Positions 12,182 through 24,340 of a DNA stretch of 64,000 nucleotides are shown piece after piece. Numbering within the stretch: position 1 is the stretch's first letter; each line of letters starts with the position of its first letter. Source of the stretch: Echinometra lucunter. Taxonomy: Eukaryota > Echinodermata > Echinoidea > Camarodonta > Echinometridae. Under the pieces are notes generated by a model. It saw only the letters and a list, made by a program, of their open reading frames with translations, ran no database searches and was not told where the DNA came from. A program made the position numbers and the translations under genes. The stretch is from assembly GCA_029962745.1 (NCBI GenBank), contig CM057158.1, positions 2,763,558 to 2,827,557 of the forward strand, in the 5' to 3' direction.

Positions 12182-12317
12182 CTACTCTGCAGACTCGGAC
12201 AGATATGGAGTGTCCAGGAATCCAGTCCCCGTCATCAGTCCTCCCTCGTTCAACCTGACATCTCTGGTTCGATAGAGGTAGCCCGTTGTCTTGTTGAACA
12301 CCACTTCGTTGTTGTGG
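12182..12317 (-). CDS. Copy 2 exon 10 (altered glycine loop EGGLMTG, stop)
   Basis: The exon is 136 nt, acceptor TTCTAG|CC, stop TAG at 12184-12182. It encodes HNNEVVFNK, YLYRTR, EGGLMTGTGFLD and SESAE. The canonical family sequence at the loop is DGGVAAG; copy 1 in this window has EGGVAAG. Confidence 0.92.
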
Positions 12318-15300
12318 CTAGAAATATATGGTAGGAATTTCTTACTATTAACTTTAGGAACTTACACTGCCCAGGACTATATTAGAACTACTGTACGATG
12401 AAAAATTACATATATTATGCCCTTTTCAGGCGTTGCATAACTTACAACCTGACAAATAGATTTGGAAGATATTGCAAAAGAATCATAGAAAGTTACGCAT
12501 TGGACGCACCCTTCCTGATGATCAACGACCGCTTGAAGGATAAAATTATGGAAAATGATGAGTGACTCATCATTCAAGCTCTTAGTAAAATTCATCTGAC
12601 TGATACACGTCTTGAGAAAATCAAATTCTAAATAATCACTTTTGTCATTTGAGATTTGCGTAGTCATTGGAGGACATGTAGTTGTACTCGAAAAACCTCC
12701 ATACTAGCTCTCCAAGTTATGACAGTAATTTGTAACATAATGGCCGAATCCGTAGAAAATAAAGCGTGTATCCTCACGAACATCAATTCCACTAAAATTC
12801 CTCCCGCTTACCTCACTAATGTACCAAAGGGGCCAAACTCACTGGCCACTTTCATAAGCTGAATGTCGGTGTTTCCGTGCTTCATGCAGTAATTCTGGTT
12901 TATAGGAGGATTAAACCTATCCATCAGCATGTAGGCCGCCCTCTCGGTGGATCCTCGAAGTTTCTCCAGAGCTTCTTTGATTTCCTCCCCAAACAAATTA
13001 TTACCTGAATATCAAGGTAATGGAAATGAATTGATAGATATGTTGTTACCATAAACTATAGACCTACCTATTACGTACCGCCCCCCCCCCCCCCCCCCCA
13101 ACAAAAAAAAAGAGGGAGAGAGAGGAAAAATAACGAAAAGACGGGGGAGGGTAAATATCATATTCCCTAAATAAAACTTTGAAAGAATATTTTCGTGAAT
13201 TGATTCAGAAAATATCTTTTAAATCATATCCACTATGTTTAATGAACACTCGATAGTACAGAAGTTTTGTGGTAAACAAAGCAATGACGGTAAACGAGGT
13301 AATTCCCTTCGATCGACCAACAGACCAATGATTGCAGTGACTTCGAAGACCATCTCAAGACATTACCTCCTCCCTCTCTTTGAGGTTTCATGACGTAGTT
13401 CATAGGGTTAGCAATTGCTCTCTCCGCTGCCTCATCACCAGTAGGTGTCTGGAGAAAAATAGAAAAATAGGATTAGTTTTAAAAAGGGGGGGGGGAGGAT
13501 TAAGGTTGATTTTTGGTAAAGATTGGAGTTGTACCCTTTTCTTGCAAAATTTTTCCTTGACCAATGTTTAAAGGACGCGTTAACTCGTGAAAAAGAAAGC
13601 ATCTAAAATGAAAAGTAAAAACGTTTGGTGTAATGAATTGCATTTGTAACATGCCCCTAACGATCCAAATGACGATCCGAATGAAGATCCTTGGACGTCT
13701 TGACGTCCAAGTATATTAGAGCAATCGTCTCGTAACTGGGAATGCCTGGGTTTGAAACCAAGTGTATGAGTTTGTGCTGTTTAGTACGGCATTAATCCTT
13801 ATCAGGTCTACCTTGGAATTTCTGACCCCTCTACCACATTCTTCCTTACCATCCCACCAACATACTGGCATATACATTTCATGGCTCAAGTTGAGGGGCG
13901 TACTTACAAGATCCAAAGTATAGTGTCCACCAAAGACACTTCGTACATCGTCGACTGTCTTGCTCTTTTCAAGGAATGGTTCGATGGAGCCAGGCTCGTA
14001 GAGTACTTGTTGGATCTTTTTGGTCCCTGCTAGCTGCATGCTCACGGATGGACAGACAGCTGCCCGTGATCTCTCCCCGAGTAACCTCGCCTTCCACTCC
14101 TAGAGGTAATGGATATTGAAGAAAACTCCTTCACATGTTCACTGAATACTGACAGAGTATTCATTTGTAAATTGTCAAAACTGATTGATTTATATATGGG
14201 GAGGTTGTGAAGGGGAAACACGTAAATTTGATTGGGGATAGCTACCCTACTTATCTTATCAACTTGACCTAGTATATAAGAAAGACTTGTTTACTGTCAA
14301 TGACAACACATATCTACAAAGTGGCGATATCCGTCGTATCGGTCGTTATGCTTTAACGGTAACTGGAGGAAATAGCAAAAGAGTTAATGAATTGTAATTT
14401 TCCAAGATAACAATCAATATCTTAACATTATATCAACTACATCATTATCATGTTCCTAGTTTGTATCACTGAGGATGGGCGAGAGGTATTTCCAACTTAA
14501 CTTGATTTTGAGTTTTGTTGGTCTCAATAATCTGACCCGGCGTAAACTTAGGACAATCATCAAACAATTTAGTCCTATTCTGCACTGAAATGCCTAACCT
14601 TCTGTTTCTGAACGCATACCAACAAAGGCGGACTGAGACTGAAATTTGGTTGGGGAATTCAATATGGCCGGTTCTATAAAACTAGTCCTCATGCAGATAT
14701 CTACTAGCCCTGAAGTCGACCCGTGGGTAAAACTCCCAGGAGCCATCTGGCCCTTGTACACTAAACTGTAACATAATGCTAAATGGTAGCTTAGTTTACC
14801 AGTTCTGTCGGGTAGTCCAGGGGAGAGTATCCCGTTCGGAAGTAAAGTATTGCGACTTCCATATCGTCTCTGAAAAAAAAGGGAGAAAAGTGACAGTGAT
14901 AATCATTAAACATATAATATAATATATTATAATATATTATATCATTATCATATTATTATATTATTATATTATTTTATCATTATATTGTTATCATTATTAT
15001 ATCATTATTAAGTTCTTGTGGCATATCAAAGGCTACCTTAGCTCTTGTATGGGAAGCCCGGGGTTCCATCTACGTTCTATGCTTACATCCTGGGACAACC
15101 TTCTCGTTTCTTGGTTTGTATAACTAGCTGAATGCAGGGCCTGCCTAATATGATTTCCCAAAATTATGCCTTTTTAAAGCAGGGAGTGATAATGAATTCT
15201 CGTCTTTGTTATACACCTTTATCCTGTTTCACTGAAATTAAGACTGACCCTTGTGCTCACTTTAATGATCATTTTCTAAATGACAGGATTGTCAAAAAGA

Positions 15301-16280
15301 TTGATATTTTTATCCGAATATTGAGTTTATTCTATATACATTATAGCGTGATGACAACTGCCCGATTTTCAAAGGGATTCTACATAACGGTGCATCAGAG
15401 ACGTGATTTTAAAGGCGTGTTTCTTTCACTATTTATAGACATGATAGATTTGCCAGTCCGATTTCACGTTGTGCTTACATGAACAACCGTCTATCCTCTC
15501 CCCGAAGCTCGCCTCGTTCGCCTAGTTCAGGAAGTGTCCTTCTAATGACCTTCAGTCGGTCATCCAGTGCCTTGATACCGTACTCCATCCACCTCTGGTC
15601 AAATTTGTTCATTTCTTCCGGTCGGACGACAAAAACTATGACAGATCTGGGGAGCGTTTCATGAAGAGTCTTGTCGGTGATTTTCACTGACTAATTTGCT
15701 CTCAGCCAATCAGATGCGAGGATTTTCAGTAGCTTATAACAGTTGTCTGTGAAAAATCACTGACAAAACTCTTCATGAAACGCTTCCCTATACAGAAAAT
15801 ACAATAAAGGAGGTAAAGGTTTGGAACTGAAAGCCCACTTCATGATTTTCGCAGATGAAAAGAGTGCAGTTTTCACCATCAAAATGTGAAGACGTTCCAT
15901 GTTGCTTAATGCAAATCGCCAAGAGAAATTTTGCTGAGGACTTTACGTTTTAAATTTCCTAATATTCTCTGGGAAGAGAACATTGAGACCTTGACTTGAG
16001 TGAATTAAAACTCCAAGAGTGCACTAGAATGGTAGAGGATAGAGATGTATGGAAAAAGTTGGAATCAATTAACCTCCGAACCTGAAGAAGAAGATATCAG
16101 GATAGATGGATATTCTCTTTAAGATTAAGAGATCTTGTTGGTCTACATTCATTCTAGGCGTATTAGGTAGCGCAAAAGTAAACGAGAAAGAAAGTGCTAA
16201 TATCGAAATTTCTAATTCCAAAATCCGATTATGAGTGTGCTTCTTCCCTATAGATAATAATAATAATAATAATAATAATG

Positions 16281-16324
<44 letters not shown>

Positions 16325-16349
16325 AATAATAATAATAATAATAATAATG

Positions 16350-16439
<90 letters not shown>

Positions 16440-19400
16440 TGCAACATTTATATAGCGCTTAATTCAAATGTTTCTAAGCGCTGCATATCATTACCCCGGC
16501 TTCAGCTACCCTGATAAGGCGCTCGAGCATTCAAGGAATAATAAAAGAACAATTCTGAAAATCCCATACTCACTTAGGTTCACCGTATAATCTCCACGCC
16601 GTCACCATCCCTTCAGCAACTCCTTCCATACCGTAGTTACCAGGTACACGGTCCAAAACCTTCTCTCGACTCATACCAAGTTGCTCTAAACTATATCTGG
16701 ATTTCACGAAGACAGTGTAAAGAATATTTTTTTTTTCCATACTGTTTTATTCTGATTTCATGAACAAAAATATATAACACTTCAATTTAACATTTCAAAT
16801 CACATAATATAATATTTCACATTTCATATTTTGACTTTTTTCACTAACTTAATATAAGCATGAATCATATATAACTTAAAAGAGAAACAATGAAATCAGT
16901 TATTATAAAAAATGTTGAAACACCACTCCTCCCCCCCCCCGCCCCAACAAAAAGTCTTCCCTTGTACATTTTGTGGAGGGCGATATATACATGTTGTGTC
17001 TTTAAAAAAAAAAAAAAAATCTACTATATAATTCAGCTATTATTGGAACACACACACACACACACACCCAACACGATAAAAATACAACAACAAAAAAACA
17101 AAAACATAATCCACTAAGTGACTTTACAACCTGTTTTTATGAGTATAGTATTTTTATTATCATAAAATCGCAATGTTGGTACTCGTCATGTTGTGAACCA
17201 GTTGAGAGGTGCCATGTGAGTTTCATAGTCGATTGGTTTAAACATGGAGGTACTTGACTGGTCAGGAGCTGCGAAGGTTGTCGGTTCAAACCCTCTGGGT
17301 ATTACAAATGTCTTTTGGCAAGATATTATTGCCACTCTTCACCCGGGTGTTAAATGGGTACTGGTAGGAAGGGAAACATATACCTGATGTGTGCACTAGT
17401 CAAAATCGGTAGCCGAGGTAGAGCCGAGGTAATATACTTTTCCCGCCCCGGTTTTCGTCACCTTTTCATTCAGTGTCATTGATTTTTTTATTTTCGTCCG
17501 CAGAAGCTAACCACGTTCAAATCCTAAGTTCAATATCGCGTTAAAATGTCATCGTATTCGTCTTTTGTTAATCATATTAAAAAATTAAGCATTCAAATTT
17601 GTCAGTTGTCACTGAAATCCGTCTCTGTCATGTTTTCAAGCAAATGCATTGTCATTCGTATTCATCAAGTAGGCCTATGTGCCTTTAAATGGAGGGTGTA
17701 ACCAGGTCTTTAAACCATTTTACTTTCCGTGATATTTGCTATTTTTCTTTGAAAATAGAAATGTTTACATGGGATGCTATATCATTACAAGTAATTTCGT
17801 ATCATACACCCACTCACACGCTATGTGTTATTGTGACAGGATCGATGCCTTTCAGTAGACGAATTTGAATAAATCTGACGAAATTGAATGAAATGTTTCA
17901 AAACTGATCGTCCAACGACGCCAAACTGAAACAAGCATTCGCACATTTCCAATGGCCAGAGACGAAATTGAAAGCACATTTTTAAAAATTGAATGAAGAG
18001 GTGGCGTGATTTGGCGGAAAAGCCTAGAATTTGAGCGCCTCGTAGATATGTTTAGAAATACACGTATTCAGTATCAATATCATTCCTTCATCATTCTTAA
18101 CCCATTCATGACAGGAATTATTTAAAGCCTAATTTCATCAGCTTTTATTCTTCAAATTGGCAACACCAACATTTTTATTTTATTGCTACATTTTTCTTAT
18201 AAAATGTCATGTATCTGAAATGAATATAAATTGACAGAAATTATGATGAGAAGTCAAAAAGTTACCAATTTGCAGGGAAAAACGGTGATTTTAAACTTTC
18301 TATCACATTGCCAATTTAAGGATTTTAATGCTCATTTTCCTTAGAAAAATTTTCAGCATCAAACAACGAATATTGATGCAACCAAAATGGGCACAGTTTG
18401 TGTAGAATTTTTTGCTCTTTCTGCTCATGTATTTGGTATGATTTTTAGGGCTTTGCATCAAAAGATATTAGGCCAAACCACAAAATGTGGACCTATGTCA
18501 CGAATAGGTTAAAGTAAATGTACGTACGTCTTACAGCCTAAAGCAATTGGGGCTTTTTGTTTGTATTTACCTGTGTACATCTACCAATCTTGTACTGAGT
18601 GCTGGACATCCTGCTGCTATGGTGTTTATCTCTACCATAGATAGGTCCATATAAGGATCCCCGTTTTTCTCCTTGCAATCCAGCATGTAGTCTGTACGGT
18701 TGATGCAAAGGGTCACCGGCTATTGATAAATATATTTTTTTTATTCGTTATAGATAAACAATATATGTTTAATTAAAGAGTAGAAAATCAAACTGACGGA
18801 CTACAGTCTTTCAACTCCAATAAAGTATATCAAGAGCACTGAGGAAAACTGTTGAAATTTTCTTCTCTTTGCTTGTTTGTTTCTTTGTTTTGTTTTGTTG
18901 TTGTTGTTTTTCTCTCTTTTTGGGGGGAGATGTTTTTTGTTTTTCTAGCGTGCGTGTACAGCAGTATACCCCTCCCAGGAATAAAAGAGATCATTTATCT
19001 CGACTTTTCGTCAGTTTGGTGATTTGCTCTATATAATTATGTGCTTTCACAAGGACGTTCCCATTTGAGAAAAAATTAAACCCCCAATCGCTTTCTGATC
19101 GCATTCAGGAGAGATTACAATAAATAAAAGAGTGGTAGTTTAAATGAAATCATTAAAAAAAAAAAAAATCTGCTTTTGCATGATTTTTTTTTTTTCATTT
19201 ATTCTGACCGTTCCTCTTACCTTTGTGCATCCTTCCTTCTTCACTTGTAAGTGCATTTCATATAATCGTCTCGTGAACACATCAACTGGAATGACACTGT
19301 TGAAAGATGGTGAATATTGAAATGTCAATATGAAAATGAGAGGGCCTACATGTATATCTAAATCTTGAAAACACAGGCATTATAAAACAGTTATAAAATC

Positions 19401-22400
19401 ATTCCCTTCAAGCTTGAATACAGACATAGGAGTTCCTTCGTTATCACTCCTTTAACGCGGAAAAAAGTTGTGGTATTCCATTAAAGTGTATATAAAAAGT
19501 AATTTTATCTTCAAAATAAAATGGATTAGATATGCGCACTTAAAAAAACCCCACCCCCTCCCCCTCAGTGCCGAATGTGAGATGGCGAATGCCAGATAGC
19601 CTATAGTAATTCGAAAATATTTTGAAAATTTAAGCTTTGATATAAGCATAAGAGTCCCTTTATCATCGCTCCGGGAAAAAAGTTGGGACATTCACACTAA
19701 AAAGAAATCTAGTCAAATTTGACAGTACTAGCTTCTCTAGTCAAAAGTGACAAATTTCAAGTCAAAATGACTACATTTTAGTAAAATAATTTGACTAGTC
19801 TATCGGATCATCATACAGGCACCAACACTTCATTCTAGTGAAATTGACTAGAATTCGGTAAAGGTTTGGTTAATTTTTAATTCTTGTCATTTTCACTAGA
19901 ATCTAGTCACATTTGACTAGTAACGAGTAAGTGTCCGTGGGATCCTGTGTTCTAGTCAAATAAGTTACTAGAATTCTGGTCATTTTTTCTAGAATTGTGT
20001 CAATGTTGACTAGAAAAGTGATCGTTCTTCGTTAAATTGAATAGAATTCTGGTCATTTTAACTAGAATCAAGTCATATTTGACAAGAAAAGAGTATGTGC
20101 CCGTGTGATCCGGTAATCTTGATCAGTAAAACATTACACACGAGACATTACATTTTTTAAATTCCTGGTATATGTTCTTGATTTAAGATCTGTTAAATGA
20201 TGTAGAAACCATATACAAAATTATGTCTGCAAATCATTATATGCAGGACTTTGTAAAATAGGAACAGCAAATAGTGAATATATCATTGATCTACTACATT
20301 TCAGTTTCAATTCCAGTTCCATACGTCATACCTATCATAAGACAAGCCCCTATCCCCCCCCCCCTCCAAGTGCTTTAATTTAAATACAATGGAGAAAAGG
20401 TCTAGTCATTAGTGTACAGGAGGAGGAGGAGGAGGAGGAGGAGAAGGAGAGACTCAAGTCTTGCTCGATAATGAAATGTACTGTTGCCCCGTTCCTTTTG
20501 TTTCCTTTTTTTTTTCTTTTCTTTTTTGTTTCATATTTTTCACGTTTCGATGGGGCACGTAACCTAGGGTGCCCCATATAGCTACGTCACTGTGTATACG
20601 TGAGAGACGTGTACACTGTGATCATGGATATTCCACTTGCACCGGTACCACATGCACAAGGAGGACAGCAATCATACGTGTTATCGTTACTTCGAAACCG
20701 AAAGGAATTAAATTGTGAAATGACTGGCTTAGTTCCCAAATTATGATTATCATAAATTTCCCCTTAATGTTTGCTCAGGAAGTCCTGCCATCGATTGTTG
20801 TTGATCGCAGTAAACGTGCCCTTTGATTTGTTTTTTAAACGCTGTAAAGATAAATGTCTTTGACAGTTCTTATCACCATGATCCGTGACATTGGCGTAAA
20901 TTCCGGGGGGATGGGGGGGGGGATATATCCCCCCCCCCCCCACTTTTTCGAGAGGAGGGGATGGCGTGTACAAATATCCCCCCCCCCACTTTTTAGGGCA
21001 GAAATGATATTCGAATTAATCAGTTAGTAAAACTTTTAATAATCTGTCATAAACAACCATCTTATTTTAGAATTTCTATTTGAAAATGCAATTGAAAACC
21101 AAAAAAGTGGTTACTTTTTTGGCTTGCTCGCTTCGCTCGCTCATCATATTTTAGAAAAATGCCATTAAAAACTGGAAAAAGTGGTTATTTTTTGGCTCGC
21201 TCGCTTCACTCGCTCGTCATATGTTAGAATTTCTATTTGAAGATGTGATCAAAAACCAGAAAAGTGGTTATTTTTTGGCTCACTCGCTTCGCTCGCTCGC
21301 AAAATGAAAATTAAAACGTGTGTAAGGGGTCTGTGCGGATGGATGAGGGTGTGTGTTTATACTTAAGTGTGAGTTCGACAGAAAAAAAAAATCGGCAAAA
21401 AAGTCAATCATCCCCCCCCCCCCACTCCTCAAAGTGGATTTACGCCGGTGATCCGTGACTTAATTGCTGTAGTTGCTTACTCTATCTTTTTGTTGAATTG
21501 TATAATGTAGGCTAGCATTTAATATAATAATTTTTTTGTTTGTATGTTTTATTGAATCATAAAACCAAAATCAAGAAAAATTAATACAATATTGTTCATG
21601 TTGTTACTGATATGTGTTTATCTGCATGCCATAATTAGAATTTTCAATTAAAAGGCACTCTAACAAAAATATTCATTATTTATTTATCCTCCTTTATGAT
21701 TTCATTTATGGTAAAAATCTGTATATTGTGACTACTTAATGCCGACAATGTATTATGCACATTGTGTGAGGACGAAAACTGGGATAACAATGCGCCCCCC
21801 CCCCCCGAAGCTCCTTATTACAGTAAGGAATTTTTTTAAAATCTACAATGTTTACACGAGAAATAATATTTTTTATGAAAATAAGGGAACCGACAATTGT
21901 ATACATGTACGAAGAAGATTCTTTCTCAGCACTAAGGGTACCCATTAAAAATAGTAAGAAGACTTTTTAAAGATACAGCGTGGGTATTATAGTGGACTCT
22001 CACTATTAGAACATCAGCTTGTTATTGTCGTCAAAACAAAACTTTCCGATATTTTGGAGAAGGCATTTTTCTCCAGGGCCCAAGGTATAGTATAATATGT
22101 TACTTGTTCACAGCCGCGGATCCAGGATTTGATTAGGGGGGCATGGCCATGTGGAATTTTTTTTGTAATTTAGCGACTAAAAAAAAAATAAATAAAAGGT
22201 TGTACATTACATTCTGGCAGTGTACTCCCGGTCTCAGAGAGCTGATAAGCGGCGGGGGTTGCATAAAAAAAAAAAAATTGCGTGTGTCGTAAACAACGTA
22301 TTAGGGGAGTAGGCATATCCTATTATCCTATTATAAATCCAAAAAAATCGCGACAAGCAAAAAAATAAAAATGAAAAAGAAAAAGTTTGCACATGACATT

Positions 22401-24195
22401 TCGGCATTCTTCTTTTTTGGGGGCCCCTTTCTTTTTTTGGAGGGGGCCGAGGTACCCAAAATGGTCAAAAATGGGCTGAAAAACGCAAATTTGGGGTCTA
22501 TGGGGGGCCCGCTCGGCTCCCCCCCCCCCCCCTCCTCTGGACCCGCGCCTGCTTGTTCATTATGTTCTATTCAGTTTGTAATATAAATATGTGGTCACTA
22601 AGGCAAGAAAGTGCATCCCCGGTGAACCAGCGAAAGCACAGACGCACCAGTTTCCAAGCTAAGAATTATTAATAAACGACTGACTAGACTTTTCATTCTT
22701 GACAACGAGACTAGGCGTAAATAGTCAATGCTGACTGAAGCGCCAAAAATACAACCAACAACAACAACAACTAAAAGAAGTACACACGAATAAGTCCTCC
22801 CTTCGACAATTACATTGGCTCGCAGTTCAGAGGAGAATCGTGTTCAAGATATGTCTGACCACCTTCAAGATTCTACATGGACAGGCCCCGGAGTACCTTT
22901 CTGAGATGGTAACAGTCTGAGGTCATTGAGGTCTTCAGAGGTCACGAGACTTGTAGGGCAATATGGAGCTATTTATAGCTCCATGGTACCAAGGACGAGA
23001 ACAGTCAACTACGGAGACAGGTCCTTTGCTAATAAAGCTGCACCCGTTCTCTGGCACTCACTTCATCCTTATCTGAGACAATTAGACCCCATAGAACAAT
23101 TCAAACAATTCAAAACATAACTGAAGACATATCTGTTTACCCAAGATCTGAATGTCAGTCCCCCCCCCCCCCCTCCAGGGTCGGAGGGACCACATGCGTG
23201 TTCCCAAAATCTTTGGTAAGGGGTACTTTTCGGCCGACAAATTCCGGCCCCGAGAATTGTAAAAAAAAAAAAGGGGGGGGGGGGTATTTGATTTTTCACC
23301 CGGACATGCCGGAGATTTCCTTAAAAAGGGGGGTCTTTTTCAATTCGATCAAATGATAAATTCGGTCCTCGACGTTAGGGTATGAAATGTAGATTATAAT
23401 TATCAATAAATTCGTATGTTTCTACGATGGTTAGTCCTCATGTTATTTCCGATCATTTGCAACGGCGCCAAGTCGTCTTAAACGGGGTCTTAACTTTCCT
23501 GAGATAAGGGGTTGAAATGAGAGCTCACCGGAGAGGGCATGAATTGAGCAGTGTTCGGGATTTAGGGGATCTCCAAGGAAGGAAAAGCCCGCGAAAAAGC
23601 CCGCAAAAAAGCCCACGAAAAGCCCGCGAAAGGGGGGTTTCAGAAATTTTGGCTGTCCGGAGATAGGGGGGTACTTGCAATTGGGAACAAGCATATGCGT
23701 ACCCTAAATAACACTGAGTGAGGGAGTCGGGATGTCAGTATCTGTAGAATGTCTGCTGAACTATTTTCATGTAACCTGCATATTTATCATTGTCGCGCCT
23801 TGATCGAAATTTTTCGGATATGTGCGCGTTATAAGTTGATATTTTTAACATTATTAATATGGTCTCGATAGCAAAACCAAAGGTGTGTTATGAATTCGCT
23901 TATCATTGATATTACTACATGTATTTTACCTTTTAAGTGCTGAATGAAGGAAGGAGTCGTCTTTGCTGATTCCAAGCATGAGAAGATTGATGTCAGTCTG
24001 TAACTCCATCGCTTTGTTGTAAAGGTGCCGTGGAAAGGTGGACGGCAGCAGCGTAATGGGTCCATGCACTGTTTTATTATTTGAGGGGCGGATCAAGACC
24101 CCCATAGCATGGGCCCTATCCTTCATACCCTCTATCAGCTCCTCCAGCTGGCCTGTCGGTAGCGGCAGCTCAATCGCCGGCTGAAACTCCACCAT
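12182..24195 (-). CDS. Glutathione synthetase-like paralogue, copy 2 (complete, 10 exons)
   Basis: This is a GSS-family ATP-grasp ligase. Coding exons, 5' to 3' on the minus strand, are 24195-23930, 19296-19221, 18719-18571, 16696-16574, 15646-15479, 14869-14800, 14099-13908, 13448-13367, 13004-12812 and 12317-12182. They sum to 1455 nt, a 484-residue protein, close to human GSS (474). Every junction has GT/AG and the phases fit. Landmarks in order are the start MVEFQP, INRTDYM, EINTIAAG, EEMNKFDQ, VIRRT, YFRTGYSP, LLGERSRAA, MQLAGTKKIQQ, YVMKPQREGG, SEFGPFG, YLYRTR, EGGLMTG and the end SESAE. ATP-binding and most gamma-glutamylcysteine contacts are kept. SxS has become AxG, the glycine-loop VAA has become LMT, and the RTK lysine is Arg. 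The intact frame over ten exons argues against a pseudogene. It lies head-to-tail with copy 3, about 4.2 kb away. Whether it still makes glutathione is unknown. Confidence 0.93.
13706..13830 (+). mobile_element. SINE fragment, same family as 57462-57690
   Basis: GAGCAATCGTCTCGTAACTG, GGGTTTGAAACCAAGTG and GGCATTAATCCTTATCAGGTC parallel the full SINE. It lies in intron 7 of copy 2, antisense to the gene. Confidence 0.6.
15650..15787. mobile_element. MITE with GGGAGCGTTTCATGAAGAGT termini
   Basis: The left arm GGGAGCGTTTCATGAAGAGT is mirrored by ACTCTTCATGAAACGCTTCCC at the right; the arms continue inward for about 38 bp. Its left edge is four bases from the first base of exon 5 of copy 2, so on the minus strand the intron's terminal 138 bp is this element. 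Confidence 0.7.
16255..16545. repeat. (AAT)n microsatellite with attached TATAGCGCTTAAT repeat
   Basis: About 185 bp of AAT/AATG repeats (16255-16439) run directly into ACATTTATATAGCGCTTAAT and TAAGGCGCTCGAGCATTC, an interspersed-repeat end that normally carries such a tail. In intron 4 of copy 2. The long poly-Ile frame here is meaningless. Confidence 0.8.
17200..17395 (+). mobile_element. tRNA-like SINE fragment
   Basis: B-box-like GTCGGTTCAAACCCTCTGGG, followed by CCGGGTGTTAAATGGGTACTGGTAGGAAGG, an ending typical of marine-invertebrate SINEs. In intron 3 of copy 2. Confidence 0.5.
18101..18508. mobile_element. piggyBac-like MITE with TTAA target duplication
   Basis: TTAA at 18097-18100 and 18509-18512 flanks inverted ends CCCATTCATGACA and TGTCACGAATAGG. 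The element is 408 bp, AT-rich and has no coding sequence. TTAA duplication plus CCY-starting ends is the piggyBac signature. It lies in intron 3 of copy 2. Confidence 0.7.
18571..18719 (-). CDS. Copy 2 exon 3 (substrate-contact segment EINTIAAG)
   Basis: The exon is 149 nt, with acceptor TCAATAG and donor CACAG|GTAAAT. It encodes INRTDYM and MVEINTIAAGCPALSTR. Human GSS reads EINTISASFGGL here. The Glu and Asn of EIN (magnesium/ATP side) are kept, but both serines of SxS, which contact gamma-glutamylcysteine in the human structure, are Ala and Gly. Confidence 0.9.
19692..20110. repeat. Short-palindrome repeat element (TCTAGTCAAATTTGACTAG)
   Basis: It starts CACACTAAAAAGAAA, like the termini of the 53135 element, and is filled with CTAGTCA / TGACTAG units in both orientations, plus two AGTNNGTGCCCGTG(T/G)GATCC repeats. 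No matching right terminus is seen, so it is probably truncated. Confidence 0.5.
20890..21450. mobile_element. Second copy of the GGCGTAAATCC transposon, inverted
   Basis: It begins ATTGGCGTAAATTCC and ends GGATTTACGCCGGTG, flanked by a clean 9-bp repeat ATCCGTGAC (20881-20889 and 21451-21459). It carries about three internal TTGGCTCGCTCGCTTC-type units. It is in intron 1 of copy 2. Confidence 0.78.
22115..22552. mobile_element. Probable MITE with GCGGATCCAGG / CTGGACCCGCGC ends
   Basis: CCGCGGATCCAGG at the left pairs loosely with CTCTGGACCCGCGCC at the right, with G-runs on one side and C-runs on the other. A similar pair lies at 51075-51335. Confidence 0.45.
22790..23150 (+). mobile_element. 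LINE 3' fragment (reverse-transcriptase C-terminal region)
   Basis: Conceptual translation, with one or two frame breaks, gives LHWLAVQRRIVFKI, then ILHGQAPEYLSEMV, then VPRTRTVNYGDRSF, KAAPVLWHSLHPYLR and LKTYLFTQDL. This is the characteristic C-terminal tail of CR1/L2/Rex-type non-LTR retrotransposons. It is a 5'-truncated dead copy in intron 1 of copy 2, opposite to the host gene. Confidence 0.8.
23930..24195 (-). CDS. Copy 2 exon 1 with start codon
   Basis: The exon is 266 nt, from the ATG at 24195-24193 to the donor AAAAG|GTAAAA. An upstream in-frame Met at 24249 is possible, but copy 3 has an exon of exactly 266 nt starting at the equivalent MVE, so this start is chosen. It encodes the N-terminal helix (LPTGQLEELIEG) and the LLPSTFPRHLYNKAMELQTD segment typical of the eukaryotic GSS N-terminus. 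Confidence 0.88.
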
Positions 24196-24332
24196 TTTTG
24201 TTATATACAGATAAATGAACAATTTTATCAAAAGATGATTGTATAGCAAGCTATTAATGTCCGAAGGTTACACAAATAATGCAGCGCGACGATGCGGCGC
24301 GTGCACACGCAAGCATAGTACCGGACGCCGTG

Positions 24333-24340
24333 TATATATA
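24333..24340 (-). promoter_or_regulatory. Possible TATA box of GSS-like copy 2
   Basis: TATATATA lies about 140 bp upstream of the copy 2 start codon, in the right orientation, followed by a GC-richer stretch (ACGGCGTCCGG) where a start site near 24305 would fall. This rests on position and sequence only. Confidence 0.3.

Noticed and set aside
16229..16447. Poly-isoleucine frame
   Set aside because: Translation of an (AAT)n microsatellite.
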